A stretch of DNA of 64,000 nt from Alphaproteobacteria bacterium (GTDB lineage Bacteria > Pseudomonadota > Alphaproteobacteria > Rhizobiales > Aestuariivirgaceae), in the NCBI GenBank assembly GCA_024642465.1, contig JAHEBA010000004.1, forward strand, positions 1 to 64,000, in the 5' to 3' direction. The notes beneath the pieces are model-generated. The model ran no database searches, was not told where the DNA came from, and saw only the letters and a program-made list of their open reading frames with translations. Position 1 is the first letter of the stretch. Each line of letters begins with the position of its first letter. Made by a program: the position numbers and the translations under genes. Positions 19,734-30,687 of the stretch are shown here, one piece after another.

Positions 19734-20973
19734 TCAGGCCTGCTCGCCGCCCAGTCTCGTGATCACCACGGCTTCAGCCTCCAGCGTGCGGTGAACAGGG
19801 CACTTGCCGGCAATCTCGACGAGTTTCTCGCGAAGATCCGGTGCGAGTTCTCCCTCCACCGAGATCATCCGCTCGAAGCGGTCGATCTTGCCGGTCCTGC
19901 CCTCGCCGCAGTCGGCGCAATCATCGGCGTGAACCTTGCCGTGGCTGACGTCCACCGTTACCCGGCCAAGTTCAATCTTCTTGAAATCTGCATACATGCG
20001 AAGCGTCATGGCCGTACACGCGCCGAGCGCTGCGGACAGGTAGTCGTAGGGCGACGGGCCGGTGCCGTCGCCACCTGCGGACGACGGCTCGTCGGCAAGC
20101 AGGTGGTGGCCGTCGACGAGGATGTCCTGCTGGTACTTGCCGTTGCCGGTTTCGCGCACGCGCACAATGCCCTCTGCTGCCGGTTGCGGCCGTTCCGGCA
20201 CCGGCACATACCGGTTGGCCCAGGCGGACAGGACGTCGGCCACGAACATGGCGTCTTCCCGGCGGGTCAGCAGGTGGTCGGCCCCATCGAGCGAGACGAA
20301 GCTCTTGGGGTGTTTCGCAGCCGTGAAGATGGCCGAGGCGTTGTCGATGCCGACGGTCTCGTCGAGCGGGGCGTGGAAGATGATCAGCGCCCGCTTCAGC
20401 CCGGCGACATGGTCACGCAGCTTCGTGGCGCGCACGTCGTCGAGGAACGACTTGCGGATGGTGAAGGTGCGCCCGGCGAGCGAAACCTCGGCCTCACCCG
20501 CCTGTTCGATCTCGTCCACGCTGGCGCCGAAATTGTGGATGACGTGGTCTGCGTCCGCCGGAGCGCCGATGGTGGCGACGGCCTTCACTTCGGGGACGCG
20601 CGAGGCCGCGGCCAGTACCGCCGCGCCGCCAAGGCTGTGGCCGATAAGCAGCAGCGGCGGTTCGTGTTCGCTGCGCAGCCAGCCGGCAGCGGCGACGAGA
20701 TCGTCGACATTCGACGAGAAGTGCGTATTGGCAAACTCGCCCTCGCTGGCGCCCAGACCGGTGAAGTCGAAACGCAAGGTGGCGATGCCGTGAGCGGCAA
20801 GCTGCGCGGCAATGCGGCTTGCGGCGAACACGTCCTTCGAACAGGTGAAGCAGTGGGCAAACAGGACGTAGGCGCGCGGCTTGCCGGCGGGCTGGTCAAG
20901 CCGGGCTGCCAGCACTGCTCCAAGCGAACCGGGGAACTCGATCCTTTGTGACCTGACCGGAATGATGTGACCC
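19734..20973 (-). CDS. Bifunctional alpha/beta hydrolase - OsmC family protein
   Basis: AYVLFAHCFTCSKDVFAASRIA, LLIGHSLGGAAVL, and OsmC domain (GPSPYDYLSAALGACTAMTLRMYADFKK; CPVHRTLE); 5' end uncertain, no ATG/GTG/TTG at the expected N-terminus. Confidence 0.85.
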
Positions 20974-21004
20974 TCTCCTCGACATGACGAAGGGTCCGCG
21001 AGCC

Positions 21005-21484
21005 TTAGCTGGCGTCCTTCAGGATGGCATCCAGCTTCTTGCGTTCGTCGGCAGACAGGCTGGTTTCTGCCTCGGCCACCGGCGTAGACGCCGTCATGCG
21101 GCGCTGGCGCCATATGACCAGCGCGCCGAACAGCAGGATCAGGAACGGACCGGACCACAGCGCGACGGTCTTGGCCGACAAGCGGGGCTGCAGCAGCACG
21201 AACTCGCCATAACGGGAGACGAGATAGTCGACAACCTGCTGGTTGCTGTCTCCTGCCACCAGACGTTCGCGGATCAGTACGCGCAGGTCCTTGGCAAGCG
21301 GAGCGTCGCTGTCGTCGATGGGCTGGTTCTGGCAAACCATGCAGCGCATCTGGCCCGACAGATCGCGGGCGCGCTGTTCCAGCACGGGATCGTCGAGCAC
21401 CTCGTCCGGCTGCACGGCAACGGCCGGGGCAGCAAGGCTTGCCAGGATCAGCATGGCGGCGAGCAGTCTGCGAAGCATTGCCAT
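21005..21484 (-). CDS. ccmH: Cytochrome c-type biogenesis protein CcmH/CycL
   Basis: MRCMVCQNQPIDDSDAPLAKDLRVLIRERL motif. Confidence 0.93.
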   Translation of the reverse strand: MAMLRRLLAAMLILASLAAPAVAVQPDEVLDDPVLEQRARDLSGQMRCMVCQNQPIDDSDAPLAKDLRVLIRERLVAGDSNQQVVDYLVSRYGEFVLLQPRLSAKTVALWSGPFLILLFGALVIWRQRRMTASTPVAEAETSLSADERKKLDAILKDAS

Positions 21485-21490
21485 CGCCCC

Positions 21491-23470
21491 CTATTCGGCC
21501 GGCTGCACGGCAGCAGCGGACGACTTTTTCGGTGCGCCCACCCGGTAGCGCCGGTCCGCAATGGAGGCAAGACCACCCATGAACATCAACGCCGCGCCAA
21601 GCCAGATCATCCAGACCAGCGGGTGGAAGTAGGCGCGAACGGTGCGCCCGGTGTCGCCTGCCCGGTCGCCGATGACGACATAGACGTCGCCATCGAGGTA
21701 GGGCTGGATGCCGACCTCGGTGGTGGGCTGGTTGGACGGCTTGAACACGCGCTTTTCGGACCACACGTCGGCGGTGGCGCCGGAGGAGGCCGTAATGCGG
21801 AAATTACCTCGCTCAGCGGAGTAGTTCGGCCCGGTCACCGGGCTCTCGCCGGTGAAGGTGACAATGCGTCCGCCGATCTGCATGGCGTCGCCGGGCTTTA
21901 GAACGGTGACGACTTCCTGCTTCCAGGCGGTGATGGCGACGATGCCGATGACCATCACGCCAACGCCGGCATGGGCCAGAAGCATGCCCCATGTAGCGCC
22001 GGGCATCCCTTTGATCCGCGCCCAGGCAACCGCGGCTCCGGCCTTTCGGAGATTGGACCGCGACAGCAGTTCGTAGACGGCGCCGGCGACTATCCAGACG
22101 CCCAGCGCCACGCCGACCGGGGCGAGCCAGGGTCCGCGCGACTGCCAGGCGGCGGCAGCGATGGCGAACACGATGGCTATGGCAGCTGCCACCCAAAGGC
22201 GCTGGGTGGCGGCCCAGATATCGGCACGCTTCCACGACAGCAGCGGGCCCAGCGGCACCAGCAGAAGCAACGGCAGGATGAGCGGGCCGAAGGTCAGGTT
22301 GAAATAGGGCGGGCCGACGGAAATCTTCTCGCCGGTTACCGCTTCAAGCGCCAGCGGATACAACGTGCCGATGAACACCGCCGCGCAAGAGGCCGTAAGG
22401 ATGAGGTTGTTGACCACGAGCGCGCCTTCACGGCTGATCGGGGCAAACAGGCCGCTCGACTTGATGACAGGTGCGCGCCAGGCATAGAGCGTCAGCGCGC
22501 CACCGATGAACACGCACAGGATGCCGAGCACGAACACGCCGCGGGCCGGGTCAACGGCGAACGAGTGCACCGAGGTGAGTACGCCTGAACGCACCAGGAA
22601 GGTGCCGAGCAGCGACAGAGAGAAGGCCAGTATGGCGAGCAGGATCGTCCAGACCTTCAGGGCGTTGCGCTTTTCCACCACGATGGCCGAATGCAGCAGT
22701 GCCGCGGCAATGAGCCAGGGCATGAAGGACGCGTTTTCGACCGGATCCCAGAACCACCAGCCGCCCCAGCCCAGCTCGTAATAGGCCCACCAGGAACCGA
22801 GTGCGATGCCGACCGTCAGGAACATCCATGCGGCAAGCGTCCATGGGCGCACCCAGCGCGCCCAGGCGGCGTCCACCTTGCCCTCGATCAACGCGGCAAC
22901 GGCAAACGAGAAGGCGATCGACAGGCCGACATAGCCCGCATAGAGCATCGGCGGATGGATGGCGAGCGCCGGGTCCTGCAGGATCGGGTTCAGCCCCCTG
23001 CCCTCGATGGGAGCCGGGTCAAGCCGGTTGAACGGGTTGGAGGTGAGCAGGATGAACAGCAGGAATGCCACCGAGATGGACCCCTGAACAGCGATGACGC
23101 GGGCCTTGAGGCTGGGCGGCAAGTTGCCGCCGAACATGGCCACGGCAGAGCCGAAGATGGCCAGGATCAGCACCCACAGAACCATCGAGCCTTCGTGGTT
23201 TCCCCATACGCCGGAGATCTTGTAGATCAGCGGCTTGTCGGAATGGGAGTTCATGAACACGTTCTCGACGGAGAAGTCGGACGTGATGTAGGACCAGGTG
23301 AGGCAGCCGAACGCCAGCGCGATCAGGCACACCTGCAACATGGCGGCAGGCGGCGCCACGGCCATCAGGCGCTGGTCACCCCGCCAAGCGCCATAAAGTG
23401 GCACGGCGAACTGGTAGAGCGCGGTGGCGAAGGCAAGAATGAGCGCGAACTGGCCGATCTCGGGTATCAT
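21491..23470 (-). CDS. ccmF: Heme lyase CcmF/CycK
   Basis: [22 protein letters not shown] motif, polytopic membrane protein. Confidence 0.95.
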   Translation of the reverse strand: MIPEIGQFALILAFATALYQFAVPLYGAWRGDQRLMAVAPPAAMLQVCLIALAFGCLTWSYITSDFSVENVFMNSHSDKPLIYKISGVWGNHEGSMVLWVLILAIFGSAVAMFGGNLPPSLKARVIAVQGSISVAFLLFILLTSNPFNRLDPAPIEGRGLNPILQDPALAIHPPMLYAGYVGLSIAFSFAVAALIEGKVDAAWARWVRPWTLAAWMFLTVGIALGSWWAYYELGWGGWWFWDPVENASFMPWLIAAALLHSAIVVEKRNALKVWTILLAILAFSLSLLGTFLVRSGVLTSVHSFAVDPARGVFVLGILCVFIGGALTLYAWRAPVIKSSGLFAPISREGALVVNNLILTASCAAVFIGTLYPLALEAVTGEKISVGPPYFNLTFGPLILPLLLLVPLGPLLSWKRADIWAATQRLWVAAAIAIVFAIAAAAWQSRGPWLAPVGVALGVWIVAGAVYELLSRSNLRKAGAAVAWARIKGMPGATWGMLLAHAGVGVMVIGIVAITAWKQEVVTVLKPGDAMQIGGRIVTFTGESPVTGPNYSAERGNFRITASSGATADVWSEKRVFKPSNQPTTEVGIQPYLDGDVYVVIGDRAGDTGRTVRAYFHPLVWMIWLGAALMFMGGLASIADRRYRVGAPKKSSAAAVQPAE

Positions 23471-23937
23471 TGCACAGCGCCTCCCTGGGGCACGGGCTGG
23501 CCGTCCTTCCAGACGCCCTTGGCCTTCAACGCATCCGCCACCTCGCGTGGCATGTAGTTTTCGTCGTGCTTGGCGAGCACGGTGTCGGCCTTGAAATTTC
23601 CGCCGGGCTCAAGCACGCCCTCGGCGATGACGCCCTGACCCTCCCGGAAAAGATCGGGCAGGATTCCGATGTAGGAAACCTTAATCTCCCTGTCGGTGTC
23701 GGTGACGGTGAAGCCCACTTCCTCGCCCTGGCCGCGAATGACCGAGCCGTCCGCCACCAGACCACCCAGGCGCATCCGGGTACCGGGCTCGACGTTCTTC
23801 TCCACCACGTCGGAAGGCGTGTAGAAGAAGGTTATGGTGTCCGACAAGGCGTACAGCACCAGACCCGCGGCGACGCCCAGAATGCCCAGGCCACCGACGA
23901 TCAGCGCGCCGCGTTTTCTCTTTCTGCTCAAGGCCAT
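23467..23937 (-). CDS. ccmE: Heme chaperone CcmE/CycJ
   Basis: [24 protein letters not shown] heme-binding motif. Confidence 0.95.
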   Translation of the reverse strand: MALSRKRKRGALIVGGLGILGVAAGLVLYALSDTITFFYTPSDVVEKNVEPGTRMRLGGLVADGSVIRGQGEEVGFTVTDTDREIKVSYIGILPDLFREGQGVIAEGVLEPGGNFKADTVLAKHDENYMPREVADALKAKGVWKDGQPVPQGGAVQ

Positions 23938-23976
23938 TCAGATCACCTCAGTTACGGTCATACCATACCAAATGTA

Positions 23977-25113
23977 TCAAAGCCCGAGTGCCTTGCGGGT
24001 TTCATCAAGCGCCTGCGTTGCGCGCGCATCGTCCTTGAACGCCGCGCCGGCACGGTTGAGTGCATCGGCGGCCTTGTCCTTCTCGCCAAGCACCACGCGG
24101 GCGCGGATCAGCCTCAGCCAGCCGTCAAGGTCGGAACCGTCTTCCGCCAGCCGCTTGTCCAGGCCCTCCACCATACCGCGGATCATGGCCGTGCGGTCAC
24201 CTGAACTCATCTGCTGGCCGGCCTGCATCTGCTCTTCGGTCAGCGCCGGTCCCTTCGGCAGGCTTGGCAGTGCGCTGGCCGGCGCTCCGGCCTCGGCCAT
24301 CTGCTGTTTCACCGCATCGCGCCACGGCGCATCAGCGGGACTTTCGTCGAGCATGGCCTGCCACAGGTCGATGGCTTCCTGCGCCTTGCCTTCCTGCTTT
24401 CTGGCCATCGCCAGGAAGAAGCGGGCCTTCATCTGCCCGGGATCGGCCTTTACCGCCGTCTCGAACAGCTTCACGGCCTCGGCCTCGACCATTCCCTCCC
24501 TTGCCATCACCAGCGTCTCGCCGAGATCGGTCAGCAGGCCGGGCGATGCACCTTCAATGCGCACGATCTGGCGGTAGGCGTTGGCAGCATCGGCAAAACG
24601 GCCCATGCGCGAGTAGATCGGCGCCAGAACCGACCAGCCCTTGGCGTCATCAGGATTGGTTTCGAGGTGCCGTTCCACCGAGCGCACCATGGCCACCATG
24701 TCCTGGTTCTCGACAGCCTTCTCGATCCGTGCCTCCAGCGGCTGGGACGGCAGTTCCGGCCGGCCAACGCCGAGATAGATGCCGAGCGCCACCGCCGGTA
24801 CGGCAATGATGGTGCCGAAGCTGAGCCAGACCGGTATCGGACGGTCCTGTGCCGTTTCCTTTGCCGCGGCGGCCTCGGCGGCCAGAATGCGGCGGGAAAT
24901 CTCGTTGCGCGCAGCATCGGCCTCGGCCTTGCCGATCAGTCCGGACTCAGCGTCCCGGTCCAGTTCCGCAAGCTGGTCGCGATAGACGGCAAGGTCGAAT
25001 GCGCTGCGTGCAGCGTCTGCCGCCGCCGGACGGGACCTGTACGGCGACATCAGCACGAGAATGACAACAGCCGTCAGGACGGCAAAAACAATCCAAAGCC
25101 ACATACTGCCCAC
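23977..25113 (-). CDS. ccmI: Cytochrome c biogenesis protein CcmI/CycH (TPR)
   Basis: YRDQLAELDRDAESGLIGKAEADAARNEISRRILA and TPR region; adjacent to ccmEFH. Confidence 0.9.
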   Translation of the reverse strand: MGSMWLWIVFAVLTAVVILVLMSPYRSRPAAADAARSAFDLAVYRDQLAELDRDAESGLIGKAEADAARNEISRRILAAEAAAAKETAQDRPIPVWLSFGTIIAVPAVALGIYLGVGRPELPSQPLEARIEKAVENQDMVAMVRSVERHLETNPDDAKGWSVLAPIYSRMGRFADAANAYRQIVRIEGASPGLLTDLGETLVMAREGMVEAEAVKLFETAVKADPGQMKARFFLAMARKQEGKAQEAIDLWQAMLDESPADAPWRDAVKQQMAEAGAPASALPSLPKGPALTEEQMQAGQQMSSGDRTAMIRGMVEGLDKRLAEDGSDLDGWLRLIRARVVLGEKDKAADALNRAGAAFKDDARATQALDETRKALGL

Positions 25114-25191
25114 TTAGCAACCGGCACCGGAGAAATTCAACTTACGATATGGACAACTTATTGTCTCCCGCCGCCCGTGCCAGTGTTGCGG

Positions 25192-25222
25192 TGTCGCAGT
25201 TTGGGGGGTGAATGTCGCAAAC
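25192..25222 (+). promoter_or_regulatory. Candidate regulator site: TGTCGC direct repeats upstream of soxB
   Basis: TGTCGCAGTT (25192-25201) and TGTCGCAAAC (25213-25222), 21 bp start to start. Confidence 0.4.
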
Positions 25223-25306
25223 CTTTGGTGGGCGTGCCAGCGTTTTGCTAGATTGGCGGCCGATCAAATGGGCTCACCATGTGGTGAGAACCAGCAGGAT
25301 GCGACG

Positions 25307-26557
25307 ATGAAACGGTATTCCATATTTTCCCTGGCGCGGAACGCGCTGAATTATCACAAGGACTGGGAGCGCGCCTGGCGCAGCCCCGATCCGAAGCAGG
25401 AATACGACGTGGTTATCGTCGGCGCGGGCGGCCATGGGCTTGCCACCGCCTACTATCTCGCCAAGGAACACAAGATCACCAACATGGCGGTGATCGAGAA
25501 AGGCTGGCTTGGCGGCGGTAATACGGGCCGCAACACGACCATCATCCGCTCGAACTACCTGCAGGACCCCTCGATCGCCATCTACGAGCTGTCGCGCTCG
25601 CTGTACGAGACGCTGTCGCAGGAGCTGAACTACAACCTGATGTTCTCGCCCCGCGGCGTGCTCATGCTGTGCCAGACCGAGCACGAGTTCCGCGCCTTCC
25701 AGCGCACCGCCCACGCCAACCGGCTGGCCGGTCTCGACTGCCGCATGGTAGATGCCGCTGAGGTCAAGCGGATCGTACCGATCATCAATGACTCACCTGA
25801 TGCGCGCTATCCGATCCTGGGCGCCTACTACCAGCCGCGCGGCGGCACCGGGCGTCACGATGCGCTGGCCTGGGGTTATGCGCGCGCCATCGACTCGATG
25901 GGCGTCGACGTCATCCAGAAATGCGAAGTGACCGGCATGCTCCGCAATGGCGACCGCATCGCGGGGGTCGAGACGACGCTAGGCACCATCCGCGCCAAGA
26001 AGGTGGCGGTGGTCACCTCCGGCCATACCTCGAACATCATGGAAATGGCCGGCGTGCGCATGCCGATCGAGAGCCTGTGCCTGCAGGCGCTGGTGTCCGA
26101 ACCGATCAAGCCGGTGATCGACTGCGTGGTGATGGCGAACACCGTGCACGGCTACATGAGCCAGTCGGACAAGGGCGAACTGGTGATTGGCGGCGGCACC
26201 GACGCCTACAACAACTACACCCAGCGCGGCTCGTTCCCGGCGATCGAACACACGATCTCGGCACTGGTTGAGACCTTCCCAATCATTTCTCGGCTGCGGA
26301 TGCTGCGCCAGTGGGGCGGCATCGTTGACATGACGGGCGACCGTTCTCCGATCATCGGCCTGACGCCGGTGAAGGGGCTTTATGTCAACTGCGGCTGGGG
26401 CACGGGCGGCTGGAAGGCGATTCCGGGCTCGGGCTTCGTGTTTGCCGACACCGTTGCGAATGACCGGCCGCACCCGATTGCCGAGCCGTTTGGCCTGCAA
26501 CGCTTCCGCGAGGGCCGCTTCATCGACGAAAGCGTGGCCGCGGCGGTGGCGCACTGA
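25307..26557 (+). CDS. soxB: Sarcosine oxidase beta subunit
   Basis: MKRYSIFSLARNALNYHKDWERAWRSPDPKQEYDVVIVGAGGHGLATAYYLAKEH. Confidence 0.95.
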   Translation: MKRYSIFSLARNALNYHKDWERAWRSPDPKQEYDVVIVGAGGHGLATAYYLAKEHKITNMAVIEKGWLGGGNTGRNTTIIRSNYLQDPSIAIYELSRSLYETLSQELNYNLMFSPRGVLMLCQTEHEFRAFQRTAHANRLAGLDCRMVDAAEVKRIVPIINDSPDARYPILGAYYQPRGGTGRHDALAWGYARAIDSMGVDVIQKCEVTGMLRNGDRIAGVETTLGTIRAKKVAVVTSGHTSNIMEMAGVRMPIESLCLQALVSEPIKPVIDCVVMANTVHGYMSQSDKGELVIGGGTDAYNNYTQRGSFPAIEHTISALVETFPIISRLRMLRQWGGIVDMTGDRSPIIGLTPVKGLYVNCGWGTGGWKAIPGSGFVFADTVANDRPHPIAEPFGLQRFREGRFIDESVAAAVAH

Positions 26558-26571
26558 GGGGAAATGGAAAG

Positions 26572-26976
26572 ATGCTGATTGTTCATTGCCCCGTGTGCGG
26601 GGTCGAAGGCGACGAGACCGACTTCCACTGCGGCGGGCAGGCGCATATCCGGCGCCCGGCCAGCCATGACCCGCACAACATCACCGACGAAGAGCAGCGC
26701 GATTACCTGTTCATGCGGTTCAACCCCAAGGGGCTGCACTTCGAACGCTGGCGCTGCGACCGCGGCTGCGGCAAGTGGTTCCATGCCGCGCGCGACACGG
26801 CGAGCCTGGAATTCAAGGGGTATTACGGCATCACCGAGCTGCCGCCGAAAGAACTGCAGGCGCAGGCAACCGGCCAGTGGGCCGAATTCTTCAAGGCGCG
26901 AGCTGCTGAAACCGGTGCAACGAGGCCTGCCAAGAAGGCGGCCAAGACTTCTGCCAAAAAGGCGAGCAAGAAATGA
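26572..26976 (+). CDS. soxD: Sarcosine oxidase delta subunit, with Lys-rich C-terminal extension
   Basis: CPVCGVEGDETDFHCGGQAHIRRP..CGKWFHAARDT. Confidence 0.93.
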   Translation: MLIVHCPVCGVEGDETDFHCGGQAHIRRPASHDPHNITDEEQRDYLFMRFNPKGLHFERWRCDRGCGKWFHAARDTASLEFKGYYGITELPPKELQAQATGQWAEFFKARAAETGATRPAKKAAKTSAKKASKK

Positions 26977-29900
26977 GCGGCAGACCATACAGACTTCCTG
27001 AAAGCGCGGCACAAGGCTCGCGCATCGACCGCAGCAAGACGGTTTCGTTCTCGTTCGACGGCAAGAATCTGACGGGCTTTGCCGGTGACACCGTCGCGTC
27101 CGCCGTGCTGGCGTCCGGGCGCAAGGTGTTCGGCAGGTCGTTCAAGTATCACCGCCCGCGCGGCGTGATCGGGCTTGGCTCGGAAGAGATGAACGCACTT
27201 GTCGCCGTGGGCGAAGCGGGCCGCAAGGAACCTAACCTGCGTGCAACCCAGGTTGAGCTCTACAACGGTCTGGTGGCCACCAGCCAGAACCGCTGGCCGA
27301 GCCTCGAGTTCGACGTCGGCATCGTCAACAACTACCTGTCGCGGCTGTTTCCGAGCGGCTTCTACTACAAGACGTTCATGTGGCCGCGCTCGTTCTGGGA
27401 GAGCGTGTACGAGCCGATCATCCGCAATGCGGCCGGCCTCGGCGAGGCCGCGCGCGAGCATGACCCGGACACCTACGAGCAGATGCACGTGCACGTCGAC
27501 GTGCTGGTGGTGGGCGGCGGCGTGGCCGGGATTGCTGCCGCAGAGGCGGCTGCGGCTTCAGGCAAGCGGGTAATGCTGGCTGACGAGAATGCCGTGCTTG
27601 GCGGTGTGGCCGACATTTCTGTCGGCAGCATCGACGGCAAGCCGCAAGGTGACTGGGTCAAGGCAAAGGCCGCGCAGTTCGCCAAGGCGGGCAACGTGCA
27701 CGTGCTGACCCGCACGACCGTGGTTGGCCACTATCACCACAACTACGTCCTGGCGGCCGAACGGGTCGCCGATCACGAGCCATCGCTGCTGGACAAGGGC
27801 GCACCGCGCCACCGGCTGTGGAAAATCCGCGCCGGCCAGGTCATCGTTGCATCCGGCGCGCTGGAACGCCCGATCGCGTTTGCCAACAACGACCGGCCCG
27901 GCATCATGATGGCGTCAGCCACCCGCGGCATAGTGGATCGTTACGCCACCGCACCGGGCATGAACGGCGTCATCTTCACCAACAACGACGACGCCTACCT
28001 CACAGCGCTGAAGCTGCACGAGGCTGGCGTTGGCGTGGCCCGGATCATCGACGTGCGGGCCAATGCCTCGTCTGAACTCGCCGAAGCCGCCCGCAAGGCT
28101 GGCCTGCAGGTGCAGACCGGCGCAGCCATTGCCGGCATCGAGACGAGTGGCGGCGGCAAGGAGATCACGGGCGTCAAGGTGGCGCCCTATTCGAAGAGCC
28201 GCGGCCGGGTTGTGAACGAAGAGAAGGTGGCGTGCGATTTCGTCGCCGTTTCCGGCGGCTTCAACCCGGTGGTGCACCTGTGGTGCCACAATGCCGGCAA
28301 GCTGAAGTTCGACGAGACGATCCAGAGCTTCCGGCCTGACCGGCACAACGACCCGATCATGGTGGCAGGCGCTGCAAACGGCACGTTCGACCTGGCCGGA
28401 TGCCTCGAAGAGGGCTATGCCACCGGCGAAGCGGCAGCAAAGGCCGTTGGCGGCAAAACCGGAAAGTTGACCAAGGCTGCCGCGCCCGGCGGCGGCGCCG
28501 GCAGCGTCGAGGCAATCTGGTTTGCACCGGCAACGGGCAAGTACAATGAGGGCAACAAGCACTTCATCGACTTCCAGAACGACGTGACCGCGGCCGACCT
28601 GGAACTGGCCCAGCGCGAGGGCTATGAGTCTGTCGAACACACCAAGCGCTACACCACACTCGGCATGGCGACCGACCAGGGCAAGACCTCCAACATCAAC
28701 GGCCTCGGCGTGATTTCCGATGCGACCGGCAAGAAGATTCCCGAGATCGGCACGACGACGTTCCGCCCGCCCTATACGCCGTACTCGTTCGGCTCCATCG
28801 CCGGCACTAAGAAGGGCGAACTGTTCCTGCCGGTGCGGCGAACATCCATCTACGACTGGCACATTGCGCGCGGCGCAACGTGGGAGCCGGTCGGCCAGTG
28901 GCGGCGCGCCTACTGCTATCCCACCGGCGGCGAGAACAAGAAGGACGCGATCAACCGCGAGATCCTGGCCGTGCGCAACAAGGTCGGCCTGCTCGACGCC
29001 TCGACGCTGGGCAAGATCGAGATCAAGGGTCCGGATGCCGGCAAGTTCCTCGACCTCGTCTACACCAACGTGTTCTCCAGCCTGAAGGTCGGCAAGTGCC
29101 GCTATGGCCTGATGATGAACGAGATGGGCTTCCTGATGGACGACGGCGTGACCGTGCGGCTGGGCGAAGACCACTTCCTGATGCACACTACTTCGGGCGG
29201 GGCAGACCGCATCGCCCAATGGCTGGAAGAGTGGCTGCAGACCGAGTGGACGACGCTCAAGGTGTTTGTGACGCCGGTCACCGAGCAGTGGGCGCAGTTC
29301 GCCATTGCCGGCCCGAAGGCGCGCAAGGTGCTGCAGAAGCTCGATGGCGACATCGACTTCTCGGAAGACGCCTTCGAGTTCATGTCTTACCGCGAAGGCA
29401 CGCTTGCCGGGTATCCGGTGCGGGTGTTCCGGATCAGCTTCTCGGGCGAGTTGTCCTACGAAATCGCCACGCCTTCCAACTTCGGGCGCGGACTGTGGGA
29501 TACGCTGATGGAAGCGGGCGCATCAGAGGGCATCGAGCCCTATGGCACCGAGGCGCTGCACGTGCTGCGCGCCGAGAAGGGCTTCATCGTCATCGGCGAC
29601 GAAACCGACGGCACCGTCACGCCTTATGACGTCAACATGGGGTGGGCTGTATCGAAGAAGAAGGAAGACTTCATCGGCAAGCGTTCGCTGAGCCAGTCGT
29701 TCCTCGCCTCTGAAGGCCGCAAGCAGCTCGTCGGGCTGGAGACGAAAGATCCGAACGACGTGTTGCCGGACGGCGCCTATGCAGTGGCCGAGGTGAAGCC
29801 ACAGCCACCGATGAAGATGATCGGCCAGGTCACGTCGAGCTACTGGAGCCCGACGCTCGAGCGCTCGATCGCCATGGCTCTCATCGAAGGCGGGCTATCA

Positions 29901-30008
29901 AAGATGGGTGAAACCGTCTCGTTCCCGCTGGAAGGCGGCAAGGTTGTGGAGGCGAAGATCGTGTCTCCGGTGTTCCTCGATCCGGAAGGGAAACGTCAGG
30001 ATGTCTGA
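26973..30008 (+). CDS. soxA: Sarcosine oxidase alpha subunit
   Basis: 1011 aa; N-terminal 2Fe-2S/FAD region plus C-terminal GcvT-like domain; ATGA overlap with soxD. Confidence 0.95.
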   Translation: MSGRPYRLPESAAQGSRIDRSKTVSFSFDGKNLTGFAGDTVASAVLASGRKVFGRSFKYHRPRGVIGLGSEEMNALVAVGEAGRKEPNLRATQVELYNGLVATSQNRWPSLEFDVGIVNNYLSRLFPSGFYYKTFMWPRSFWESVYEPIIRNAAGLGEAAREHDPDTYEQMHVHVDVLVVGGGVAGIAAAEAAAASGKRVMLADENAVLGGVADISVGSIDGKPQGDWVKAKAAQFAKAGNVHVLTRTTVVGHYHHNYVLAAERVADHEPSLLDKGAPRHRLWKIRAGQVIVASGALERPIAFANNDRPGIMMASATRGIVDRYATAPGMNGVIFTNNDDAYLTALKLHEAGVGVARIIDVRANASSELAEAARKAGLQVQTGAAIAGIETSGGGKEITGVKVAPYSKSRGRVVNEEKVACDFVAVSGGFNPVVHLWCHNAGKLKFDETIQSFRPDRHNDPIMVAGAANGTFDLAGCLEEGYATGEAAAKAVGGKTGKLTKAAAPGGGAGSVEAIWFAPATGKYNEGNKHFIDFQNDVTAADLELAQREGYESVEHTKRYTTLGMATDQGKTSNINGLGVISDATGKKIPEIGTTTFRPPYTPYSFGSIAGTKKGELFLPVRRTSIYDWHIARGATWEPVGQWRRAYCYPTGGENKKDAINREILAVRNKVGLLDASTLGKIEIKGPDAGKFLDLVYTNVFSSLKVGKCRYGLMMNEMGFLMDDGVTVRLGEDHFLMHTTSGGADRIAQWLEEWLQTEWTTLKVFVTPVTEQWAQFAIAGPKARKVLQKLDGDIDFSEDAFEFMSYREGTLAGYPVRVFRISFSGELSYEIATPSNFGRGLWDTLMEAGASEGIEPYGTEALHVLRAEKGFIVIGDETDGTVTPYDVNMGWAVSKKKEDFIGKRSLSQSFLASEGRKQLVGLETKDPNDVLPDGAYAVAEVKPQPPMKMIGQVTSSYWSPTLERSIAMALIEGGLSKMGETVSFPLEGGKVVEAKIVSPVFLDPEGKRQDV

Positions 30009-30609
30009 CCCGGTATTCAACAGCGCGCTGGCGCATGCGGCAGATCACGATGGAGCGAAGGACCTCAGCATTGCCATGCGGGAGATCTCCGACCGCGGCA
30101 TGATCGACCTGCGCGGCGAGGCATCGTCGTCAAAGTTCAAGCAGGCGGCGAAGTCTGTGCTCGGACTGGACCTGCCCGTGAAGCCGCGCACCAGCGTGAG
30201 CAAGGGGAACATCACCGTATTCTGGCTGTCGGTGGACCAGTGGCTGATCAACTGTCCGCGTGGCGGCCACCACAAACTGCTGGCGGACCTGACCAAGGCG
30301 CTCGACGGCATGCACTCGCTGGCCGTCGATGTATCCGACATGCGGGCCATCATCCGGCTGGAGGGAGAGCACGTGCGCGAAGTGCTGATGAAGGGGTCCT
30401 CCATCGACTTCACCCTGCCCGAGTACAAGGCTGGGCTAGTGCGCCGGCTGGTGTTTGCCGAGATCGCCGCACTTGTCCACATCGTATCCGACAAGCCGGA
30501 CACGGTGGACATCTACGTGTTCCGCTCATATGCGGACTATACCTGGAAGTGGCTGAAGGCCACGGCCAAGCCGGGAGCCGTTATCGGCCTGTTCTCGAAA
30601 GCCGACTGA
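30001..30609 (+). CDS. soxG: Sarcosine oxidase gamma subunit
   Basis: Position after soxA and SoxG-type sequence (SKGNITVFWLSVDQWLINCP). Confidence 0.9.
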   Translation: MSDPVFNSALAHAADHDGAKDLSIAMREISDRGMIDLRGEASSSKFKQAAKSVLGLDLPVKPRTSVSKGNITVFWLSVDQWLINCPRGGHHKLLADLTKALDGMHSLAVDVSDMRAIIRLEGEHVREVLMKGSSIDFTLPEYKAGLVRRLVFAEIAALVHIVSDKPDTVDIYVFRSYADYTWKWLKATAKPGAVIGLFSKAD

Positions 30610-30636
30610 GCCGCACCGCCACCTGCGAATACAAAA

Positions 30637-30663
30637 GCGCCCGGACCATGATGGCCCGGGCGT
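30637..30663. terminator. Hairpin between convergent soxG and metF-like gene
   Basis: GCGCCCGGaCCATgATGGcCCGGGCG stem between convergent genes. Confidence 0.6.
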
Positions 30664-30687
30664 TCTCAGTTCTGGAGTAAACAGTTG

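Noticed and set aside
20974-21764. N-terminal extension of the 676-aa hydrolase-OsmC ORF
   Set aside because: Overlaps ccmH and part of ccmF in another frame and carries no hydrolase-like sequence.
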